A DNA stretch of 64,000 bases from Pectobacterium aroidearum (lineage in GTDB: Bacteria; Pseudomonadota; Gammaproteobacteria; Enterobacterales; Enterobacteriaceae), in the NCBI RefSeq assembly GCF_015689195.1, contig NZ_CP065044.1, positions 1,488,001-1,552,000 on the forward strand, in the 5' to 3' direction. The notes beneath the pieces are model-generated. The model was not told the origin of the DNA. It saw only the letters and a program-made list of their open reading frames with translations, and made no database searches. The position numbers were made by a program, and so were the translations under genes. Of this stretch, positions 57,757 to 64,000 are shown piece after piece (position 1 is the stretch's first letter; every line of letters starts with the position of its first letter).

Positions 57757-59925
57757 ATGGTAAAAACAGGCAACACATCACAGTATCGGGATCGTCGGCG
57801 AGCGTGGGTAGATCGTTTGGTTCACCGCATTGTTGCGGGCAGTGGGCTGCTGGTGCTGGCTATGCTGTTGTTAATCTTCTTCTATCTTCTGTATGTGGTG
57901 ACGCCACTGTTCCTTTCCCCCACGGTTAATGGTCAAAAAACGGTGCAGCGCCAGAGTAGAGAAGCGTCGCTGGCGTTGGGGCTTAGTGACAATGGGCAGA
58001 TTGGGTTTCGCATCGATAGTCAGGGCTATGGGGAGTTTATCCCGTTCGCAGAAAGCCAACCCATGTCGCGCATCCGGCTGGTTCCTGCGCTGAGTTTACT
58101 GGCGCAAAGTCAGGGGGAGCGGCAGACTTATGCCCTGAGCCAACCTGACGGCCGTTTAGTTTTCGTGCAGCCCGTGTTATCGCGTACGGAAAACCGTTCT
58201 CCTGTCTGGACTTATCCGCTGGGTGAACAGGCCTATTCGCTTGGATTGCCTGCGCAGCCGTTGCGTCATCTGGCGGTGGCGGCGGTGGACGAAACGCATG
58301 CCGTTGTGGCGGCCATCGGGCAGGAAAATGCGTTGATTATTGCCGATATTGATGAAAACGGCGTGCGGCAACGAGCACAGATTACGCTTCCGGCTGGCGC
58401 GGTTAGCCAACTGCTGCTGACGCCAGACGGACAGCAGGTCTATTTGCTCAGCGGCAATACATTAACGCTGTGGCAGGTGGGGACGAACGCGCTGACGCTG
58501 CGAGAAGAGCGGCAATTACAGTTGTCGGAACCGTTGCATTTGGCGCTGTTGTCCGGCGGGCGATCATTGCTGGTACAGACCGCTGATGGGCAGATTAGTC
58601 AATGGTTTGAGGTGCCGGGCGAAAAGGGCGCGACGTTGACGGAGATCCGCCAGTTTCCGCACGTAGCGGGCGAATCGGTGCTGTTGGCAACGGAGGCGCA
58701 GCGGCGAGTCTTTGCCACATTGAACGCACAGGGTGAACTGTCACTGTTTGCCAGCAAGCAGTCGCATGCGCTGCTGACGCAGACATTACCGTCTCATGCG
58801 CAGGGGCTGGCGTTTTCGCCGCACGGATCTGCCATGCTGGTTGAAACGGCGCAGGGCTGGCATCGCTATCAGGTGGATAATCCGTATCCCGATATCGGCT
58901 GGCGCGGGCTGTGGCAAAAATTGTGGTATGAGAATTACCCGGAGCCTGCCTATATCTGGCAATCCACGTCTGCGGATGACAGTTATCAAGCCAAATTCAG
59001 CATGATGCCGCTAATGCTGGGCACGATGAAAGCGGCGATTTACGCCATGCTGTTTGCTACGCCGTTGGCGCTGTCCGCCGCGATTTACACCGCCTGCTTT
59101 ATGTCGCCGACGCTACGACGCTGGATCAAACCCACGCTGGAAATCATGGGCGCGCTGCCGACGGTTGTCGTTGGCTTGATTGCGGCCATCTGGCTGGCGC
59201 CGCATTTTGCGACCTATCTGTCTGCGATTCTGGTTATGCCGATTTTATGGATGCTGGCCGTGCTCGGCTGCGGCTGGCTGATTGAATGCCTGCCGACGCG
59301 CTGGCGTCTCCGTTTCCCGGCAGGCTGGGACGTACTCTTCCTGATCCCCACGATCCTGCTGACATTTGTGGTCGGCTGTTGGATTGCGCCACGTATGGAA
59401 ATCTGGGTGTTGGGACAGCCGCTGTACCAGTGGCTGGGCGATGATTTTGTGCAACGCAATACGCTGGTGGCCGGTGTCGCGCTCGGTTTTGCGCTGATTC
59501 CGCTGATTTTTTCGCTGGCGGAAGATGCCTTGTTCAGCGTACCGGCTCGTTTAAGTCAGGGATCGCTGGCGCTGGGCGCGACGGCGTGGCAAACCCTGTG
59601 GCGCGTCGTGCTGCCGTCCGCCAGTGCCGGGATTTTCGCTGCGCTGATGCTGAGTTTTGGCCGTGCCGTGGGAGAAACCATGATTGTGCTTATGGCGACG
59701 GGCAACACGCCGATTATGGATGAAGGTTTGCTTCAGGGGCTGCGTTCGCTGGCGGCGAATATTGCCATTGAAATGCCAGAAGCCGTGACGAACAGCGGCC
59801 ACTATCGGGTGCTGTTTTTAACGGCATTAGCGCTGTTTGTGTTCACATTCATCGTGAATACGCTGGCTGAAACTATCCGGCAGCGTTTACGTCAACGTTA
59901 CCGCGATGAAGGAGAAAACGCGTGA
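57757..59925 (+). CDS. pstC: Atypical large PstC-type phosphate ABC permease
   Basis: 722 residues, more than twice E. coli PstC (319). One helix (about 27-52) is followed by a large soluble insert (about 55-400) of repeated beta segments such as LRHLAVAAVDETHAVVAAIG, VSQLLLTPDGQQVYLLSGNT and GLAFSPHGSAMLVETAQGW, which look like WD40/beta-propeller blades facing the periplasm. The rest is the permease: MPLMLGTMKAAIYAMLFATP, LEIMGALPTVVVGLIAA, and the EAA loop LALGATAWQTLWRVVLPSA. This large form is known in Vibrio and Yersinia-type Pst systems. Its stop overlaps the pstA start. Confidence 0.88.
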   Translation: MVKTGNTSQYRDRRRAWVDRLVHRIVAGSGLLVLAMLLLIFFYLLYVVTPLFLSPTVNGQKTVQRQSREASLALGLSDNGQIGFRIDSQGYGEFIPFAESQPMSRIRLVPALSLLAQSQGERQTYALSQPDGRLVFVQPVLSRTENRSPVWTYPLGEQAYSLGLPAQPLRHLAVAAVDETHAVVAAIGQENALIIADIDENGVRQRAQITLPAGAVSQLLLTPDGQQVYLLSGNTLTLWQVGTNALTLREERQLQLSEPLHLALLSGGRSLLVQTADGQISQWFEVPGEKGATLTEIRQFPHVAGESVLLATEAQRRVFATLNAQGELSLFASKQSHALLTQTLPSHAQGLAFSPHGSAMLVETAQGWHRYQVDNPYPDIGWRGLWQKLWYENYPEPAYIWQSTSADDSYQAKFSMMPLMLGTMKAAIYAMLFATPLALSAAIYTACFMSPTLRRWIKPTLEIMGALPTVVVGLIAAIWLAPHFATYLSAILVMPILWMLAVLGCGWLIECLPTRWRLRFPAGWDVLFLIPTILLTFVVGCWIAPRMEIWVLGQPLYQWLGDDFVQRNTLVAGVALGFALIPLIFSLAEDALFSVPARLSQGSLALGATAWQTLWRVVLPSASAGIFAALMLSFGRAVGETMIVLMATGNTPIMDEGLLQGLRSLAANIAIEMPEAVTNSGHYRVLFLTALALFVFTFIVNTLAETIRQRLRQRYRDEGENA

Positions 59926-61568
59926 AGCGCTGGTTCCGTTCGGGAAGGCCCTGGGTGTGGCTGACCGCCTCGTCAATTTCCATTAGCCTGCTGGCGATGC
60001 TGGCAATCATCGTGCTGCTGGCGGGGCAGGGTATGCGTTACTTGTGGCCACAACCTGTCTGGCTGCTGACGCTACAGCCGGAACAGGGTGTGCAGCGCGC
60101 GCTGATGGGGGAGATTTATGCCGAACAGACACTTTCACCTCAGCAATTGGAACAGGCTGATTTAACCTCTGCGGCTGGTGATGCTGAAACACGCTATTTG
60201 ATCAAAATTGGCCAGCGTGAAATTCATGGGCAGAGCTTTCGTTCGTTGCTGTCGCGTGACATTGTCCGTTTTGATAAACCCACCGATATTCTGGTATTGA
60301 AGCGAACCAACAATGGCACCGCCTATGGTTATTTGGCTGGCATGCTGGAGGGCGAGCAGCCGCTGGTGGCGACGGATCTCCCGGCGACCTTACAGCATCG
60401 CGTCGAGCAGGTGCAGGGGTTGCTCGCAAAGGCGCAGGCCATCCGCATGGGGGAGATGGCGAAGATCAACCAACAGTTTGAGGTGCTGCGGCTGGAAGAG
60501 AAAAAGCGTCAGCAGACCAGAACGTTGGATAATCAGGCACTGGCTCGTCTTCAGGCTGAGCGTATCGAACTGCAACGCCGCTTCGATGAACTGTCGCGCC
60601 AGTTAACCGCACTCAATCTGGATATTAATCGCGATACCGTACAGCTACGGGATGCGAACGGCAGTATCCATCTTATTCCGCTCAGGGACATTGAACAGGC
60701 CTGGTATCCGAATGCGATGGACCTGTGGGCAAAGGTCAGACACTGGGGTAATCAGGCGAAATATATGCTGGCGCGCTACTCGCCGGACAGCAACAGCGCA
60801 GGCCACCTTTTCCCTGCCATTTTTGGCACGGTGCTGATGGTCGTGTTGATGTCCATCGTGGTGATGCCGTTGGGCGTGATCGCCGCGGTTTATCTGCATG
60901 AATACGCGGGGAAAAACAGCCTAACGCGTTGGGTGCGAATTGCTGTGGTCAATCTGGCTGGGGTGCCTTCGATTGTCTACGGCGTATTTGGGCTAGGTTT
61001 TTTTGTGTATCTCATCGGCGGTACGTTGGATCAGCTGTTCTATTCTGAAGCACTGCCAAATCCGACATTTGGTACGCCGGGGCTGCTGTGGGCGTCACTG
61101 ACGCTGGCACTCCTGACGCTACCGGTGGTCATTGTGGCGACGGAGGAAGGGCTATCACGCATTCCGATGTTGGTACGCCACGGTTCATTGGCGCTAGGTG
61201 CCACCAAAGCCGAAACGCTGTGGCACGTTGTGCTGCCGATGGCGGTTCCTGCGATGATGACTGGTTTAATCCTCGCCGTGGCACGTGCCGCAGGGGAAAC
61301 CGCACCGCTGATGTTGGTCGGCGTGGTGAAGTCGGTGCCGGTTTTACCGGTTGATGACATTTTCCCTTATCTGCATCTTGAGCGAAAATTTATGCATCTG
61401 GGATTCCAGATTTACGATTTGGCGTTCCAAAGCCCGGACGTGGAAGCCGCCAGGCCGCTGGTATACATTACTGCGCTGCTGTTGGTGCTGATTGTCGTCG
61501 GGCTGAATCTGGCGGCGATTGGAATCCGCCATGTTCTGCGTGAGAAATATCGTTCGTTATCACTCTGA
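59922..61568 (+). CDS. pstA: Atypical large PstA-type phosphate ABC permease
   Basis: 548 residues against about 296 for E. coli PstA. After the first helix (about 13-42) there is a periplasmic insert to about 300, which includes a heptad-rich coiled coil (about 165-235, LRLEEKKRQQTRTLDNQALA and following). The permease part has FPAIFGTVLMVVLMSIVVMP, LAGVPSIVYGVFGLGFFVYL and the EAA loop LALGATKAETLWHVVLPMA, then AGETAPLMLVG. Start is GTG at 59922 overlapping the pstC stop (GTGA). Partner of PstC and PstB. Confidence 0.9.
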   Translation: MKRWFRSGRPWVWLTASSISISLLAMLAIIVLLAGQGMRYLWPQPVWLLTLQPEQGVQRALMGEIYAEQTLSPQQLEQADLTSAAGDAETRYLIKIGQREIHGQSFRSLLSRDIVRFDKPTDILVLKRTNNGTAYGYLAGMLEGEQPLVATDLPATLQHRVEQVQGLLAKAQAIRMGEMAKINQQFEVLRLEEKKRQQTRTLDNQALARLQAERIELQRRFDELSRQLTALNLDINRDTVQLRDANGSIHLIPLRDIEQAWYPNAMDLWAKVRHWGNQAKYMLARYSPDSNSAGHLFPAIFGTVLMVVLMSIVVMPLGVIAAVYLHEYAGKNSLTRWVRIAVVNLAGVPSIVYGVFGLGFFVYLIGGTLDQLFYSEALPNPTFGTPGLLWASLTLALLTLPVVIVATEEGLSRIPMLVRHGSLALGATKAETLWHVVLPMAVPAMMTGLILAVARAAGETAPLMLVGVVKSVPVLPVDDIFPYLHLERKFMHLGFQIYDLAFQSPDVEAARPLVYITALLLVLIVVGLNLAAIGIRHVLREKYRSLSL

Positions 61569-61583
61569 AAGTAGGATGAAGTT

Positions 61584-62399
61584 ATGGGATTTATGACACA
61601 AAAGGAGATGGCACCGCTGCCTGATGTTCATCAACTGAGTGATGAACAGACGATGTTAACCGTGGAACATCTGAATCTGTACTATGGCAATAAGCAGGCA
61701 CTGAACGATATTTCGATTCGTATTCCGAAGAATCAGGTCACAGCGCTGATTGGGCCGTCGGGCTGTGGCAAATCTACGCTGTTACGCTGCTTTAATCGGA
61801 TGAATGATCTGGTGGACAACTGCCGTACCGAGGGCGATATCTGGCTGAACGGTATGCCAATTAACGACCCGCAGCTAGATGTTGCCGTGTTACGCCGCCG
61901 GGTCGGTATGGTTTTCCAACGCCCGAATCCGTTTCCCAAATCGATCTATGAAAACGTCATTTATGGCCTGAGATTACAGGGGTTGCGCGATCGCCGCTTT
62001 TTGGATGATGCCGTTGAGCATGCGCTGCGGGCGGCGGCGCTCTGGCATGAGGTAAAGGATCGGCTGAGCGACAACGCGTTGACGCTATCCAGTGGGCAGC
62101 AGCAGCGTTTGGTGATCGCACGTGCGATCGCCATTGAGCCGGAAGTGCTGTTGTTAGATGAACCGACCTCCGCGCTCGATCCGATTTCGACGCTGATTGT
62201 TGAAGAACTGATGGGAACGCTAAAGCAGCATTTCACGCTGGTATTGGTGACGCATAACATGCAGCAGGCGGCTCGCGTGTCGGATTACACCGCGTTTATC
62301 AATCAGGGTAAGTTAATTGAGTACAACCGTACGGACGATCTGTTTACCTCGCCGACGCAGCGCCGCACAGAGGATTATATTACCGGACGCTTTGGGTAA
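61584..62399 (+). CDS. pstB: Phosphate ABC transporter ATP-binding protein
   Basis: 271-residue ATPase with the PstB layout: [16 protein letters not shown], Walker [10 protein letters not shown] (57-65), CFNRMNDL, Q-loop [16 protein letters not shown], Walker [13 protein letters not shown], and [17 protein letters not shown]. The ABC signature reads LSSGQQQR where PstB normally has LSGGQQQR, so one signature glycine is serine. It follows pstA by 15 bp. No pstS or phoU follows, so binding protein and PhoU must be encoded elsewhere. Confidence 0.95.
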   Translation: MGFMTQKEMAPLPDVHQLSDEQTMLTVEHLNLYYGNKQALNDISIRIPKNQVTALIGPSGCGKSTLLRCFNRMNDLVDNCRTEGDIWLNGMPINDPQLDVAVLRRRVGMVFQRPNPFPKSIYENVIYGLRLQGLRDRRFLDDAVEHALRAAALWHEVKDRLSDNALTLSSGQQQRLVIARAIAIEPEVLLLDEPTSALDPISTLIVEELMGTLKQHFTLVLVTHNMQQAARVSDYTAFINQGKLIEYNRTDDLFTSPTQRRTEDYITGRFG

Positions 62400-62451
62400 A
62401 ATTTCATCAGGCCACTGTGTTCAAAGGGCTTAAAAAAATTATGGATACCGT

Positions 62452-62486
62452 TCATCAATTGTCCGTGCCATTTGAAAAATTGATGA
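62452..62486. promoter_or_regulatory. Inverted repeat upstream of the XRE gene
   Basis: TCATCAATT-N17-AATTGATGA, a perfect nine-base inverted repeat, overlaps the expected promoter of the XRE regulator (start 62531). It could be its autoregulatory operator. Confidence 0.55.
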
Positions 62487-62530
62487 TAAAATGCGCGCAA
62501 ATTTTTTGACTCTGGCAAGTGGCGGGTAAG

Positions 62531-62968
62531 ATGAAATTTAGCACTATGAACGAAGGCGAAATTATTACCGAGCTGTGCCGGAGGATAAAAGACGCCAGAA
62601 TCCAGCAGCGCTTATCGCAGGTCGATCTCGCCGAGCGAGCAGGACTGGGGATTGCGACGATCAAACGTGCTGAAATGGGCGAATCCATTACGCTCAGCAG
62701 CCTGCTTTCCATTCTGCGTGGGTTGAATCGCCTGCATCAGATTGAGGGCGTGCTCTTCGACGCCGAAGTGGAGTCTTTCCACGCACAGATCAGCGGTGAG
62801 AAAAAACAGACGCCGCTGCGTATCAGAAAGAAAGCTGCGGCCTTTCCCGCCAAGGCGCTCGCTAAGCATGAAAATGTCAAGAAGCCTGCTAACAGCACTG
62901 TGGACTGGTACATCGCGGCAGCTGAAAACAACATTGTCTGGTCATTGCCGGAAAGTGATAAAAAATAA
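62531..62968 (+). CDS. XRE-family helix-turn-helix regulator
   Basis: 145-residue protein with an N-terminal XRE/HipB-like domain (about 10-70): RRIKDARIQQRLSQVDLAER, GLGIATIKRAEMGESITLSS and LLSILRGLNRL. The C-terminal half is basic and unrecognised (PLRIRKKAAAFPAKALAKHE), ending VDWYIAAAENNIVWSLPESD. It resembles HipB-like antitoxins in the DNA-binding part but no hipA follows. ATG 62531 is chosen over GTG 62519 and ATG 62546 because GGCGGGTAAG precedes it. It is a lone gene between pstB and the serine dehydratase. Confidence 0.85.
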   Translation: MKFSTMNEGEIITELCRRIKDARIQQRLSQVDLAERAGLGIATIKRAEMGESITLSSLLSILRGLNRLHQIEGVLFDAEVESFHAQISGEKKQTPLRIRKKAAAFPAKALAKHENVKKPANSTVDWYIAAAENNIVWSLPESDKK

Positions 62969-62969
62969 A

Positions 62970-62993
62970 GGGTTAATGCAAATGCATTAACCC
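62970..62993. terminator. Perfect hairpin after the XRE gene
   Basis: GGGTTAATGCA / TGCATTAACCC, 11-base perfect stem with a two-base gap, starting two bases past the stop. No T run follows, so it may end transcripts or have another role. Confidence 0.5.
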
Positions 62994-63057
62994 CTGCGCA
63001 TCACCCCTGATTGTCGCGTTAATCTGCCGAGCATTTAATGCGACAAGGCCAGTTTGA

Positions 63058-64000
63058 TCATTCGCACAGCACGACTTTAATCGCCAATCCCCCGCGAGAG
63101 GTTTCACGGTACTTGGCATTCATGTCTTTGCCTGTTTCATACATGGTTTCAATTACTTTATCGAGCGATACGCGTGGTTCACTGGCGCGGCGCATGGCCA
63201 TTCTTGCTGCGTTGATCGCTTTTACGGAGGCAATGGCGTTACGTTCGATGCACGGCACTTGAACCTGACCCGCGACCGGATCGCACGTCAGCCCCAGATT
63301 GTGCTCCATGCCGATTTCCGCTGCGATGCATACCTGCTCTGGGTTGGCACCGAGGAGTTCTGCCAGACCGGCCGCGGCCATTGAGCAGGCCACGCCAACT
63401 TCGCCCTGACAGCCCACTTCGGCCCCAGAAATAGACGCATTCATTTTGTAGAGCATACCGATAGCGCCAGCTGCCAGAAAATAGCGCAGGTAAGATTCCG
63501 GCGTGACCGGTTGAACGTAGCGATCGTAATAGGCCAGCACGGCAGGAATAATGCCGCACGCGCCGTTAGTTGGTGCAGTGACCACGCGCCCGCCTGCCGC
63601 ATTTTCTTCCGACACGGCCATGGCGAACATGTTAACCCAGTCCATCGCATCCATCGGATCGTTAGAAAAACGATCGTTGATGAACAGCAGGCGATGCAGC
63701 GCTGATGCCCGGCGGGGAACGCGTAACGGGCCGGGCAACACGCCTTCCGTATTCATGCCGCGATGCATACAATCCTGCATGGTTTTCCACACGTCGGCAA
63801 AATAGTGCTCAAGTGCTTCCCGGCCATGCATCGCAATCTCGTTTTTCAGGACGATAGCGGATAACGACAGGCAGTGATCGTGACAATGTTGCAGCAGTTT
63901 CTGGGCAGAAAAGAACGGGTAGGGCGCGCTTTCCTCTGCCAAATTGGGTTTGCCGAAGTTTTCCTGATCGACGACGAATCCGCCCCCGATGGAGTAATAC
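63058..64000 (-). CDS. sdaA: L-serine ammonia-lyase, iron-sulfur type (3' part, cut by window end)
   Basis: About 313 C-terminal residues of an SdaA/SdaB-type serine dehydratase; the frame runs off the window at 64000 (the upstream residues YYSIGGGFVVDQENFG are still in frame, so the TTG at 63942 is not the start). It deaminates serine to pyruvate. Iron-sulfur cysteines are in TNGACGIIPA, EVGCQGEVGVACS and GLTCDPVAGQ. MNTEGVLPGPLRVPRRASAL is closer to E. coli SdaA than SdaB, but the paralogue is not certain. Confidence 0.92.
   Translation of the reverse strand, partial: YYSIGGGFVVDQENFGKPNLAEESAPYPFFSAQKLLQHCHDHCLSLSAIVLKNEIAMHGREALEHYFADVWKTMQDCMHRGMNTEGVLPGPLRVPRRASALHRLLFINDRFSNDPMDAMDWVNMFAMAVSEENAAGGRVVTAPTNGACGIIPAVLAYYDRYVQPVTPESYLRYFLAAGAIGMLYKMNASISGAEVGCQGEVGVACSMAAAGLAELLGANPEQVCIAAEIGMEHNLGLTCDPVAGQVQVPCIERNAIASVKAINAARMAMRRASEPRVSLDKVIETMYETGKDMNAKYRETSRGGLAIKVVLCE

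Overview
The window is a stretch of chromosome from a gamma-proteobacterium of the order Enterobacterales, most likely a soft-rot Pectobacterium. Core proteins (GuaA, AdhP, Ahr, TrhP, BaeSR, MdtABC, GalTK, Ppk, Ppx) read as close relatives of the Escherichia coli proteins. The accessory content fits a plant pathogen: a complete beta-1,4-galactan (pectin side chain) utilisation cluster and a penicillin V acylase-like enzyme of the type described from Pectobacterium atrosepticum. The genus is inferred from recognised gene content; no search was run.

Layout. 1-1.9 kb: end of guaB and all of guaA (GMP synthesis). 1.9-3 kb: a small AT-rich island with an unrecognised 106-residue protein, a partial repeat unit and a Ner/Nlp-type regulator. 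3-9.3 kb: a choloylglycine-hydrolase-family acylase, a SnoaL-like protein, a DUF3750 protein, a LysR regulator divergent from a VOC protein and a TauE exporter, and a split-barrel-like protein. 9.3-12.7 kb: two zinc alcohol/aldehyde dehydrogenases (adhP, ahr) flanking a membrane diguanylate cyclase. 12.8-14.6 kb: TPP riboswitch and thiMD. 14.7-19.8 kb: psiE, yegS, the sRNA cyaR with a CRP-type promoter, trhP, a glutathionyl-hydroquinone reductase and a GNAT acetyltransferase.

19.8-32 kb is a drug-response block on the minus strand: mdtABC (RND efflux), then about 530 bp of repeat DNA, then mdtD-baeS-baeR, followed closely by a Vat/CatB-type O-acetyltransferase and the GNAT gene. 32-35.5 kb: nupC, an aldo/keto reductase, another repeat unit and an orphan PTS EIIB. 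35.5-50 kb is a galactan/galactose regulon: ganB (GH42), ganA (GH53), ABC permeases and binding protein (ganQ, ganP, ganS), a divergent ATPase (ganK), a maltoporin-like porin (ganL), galR, and galTK. Matches to the GalR operator consensus lie in all three large intergenic regions, so outer-membrane entry, periplasmic cleavage, uptake, lactose-type hydrolysis and the Leloir pathway appear to share one regulator. galE and galM are not in the window.

50-64 kb: mgtE, ohrR-ohr, yfgG, a YjfB-type motility protein behind a near-perfect sigma-28 promoter, the ppk-ppx polyphosphate operon, a divergent atypical pstC-pstA-pstB operon with very large extra domains and no pstS or phoU, an XRE regulator with a palindromic operator candidate, and the 3' part of an L-serine dehydratase gene cut by the window end.

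The least explained structure is a family of related intergenic repeat units (about 250-290 bp when complete) present at four places in these 64 kb, one of which splits the mdtC-mdtD junction. I found no tRNA, rRNA, CRISPR array, transposase or prophage gene.
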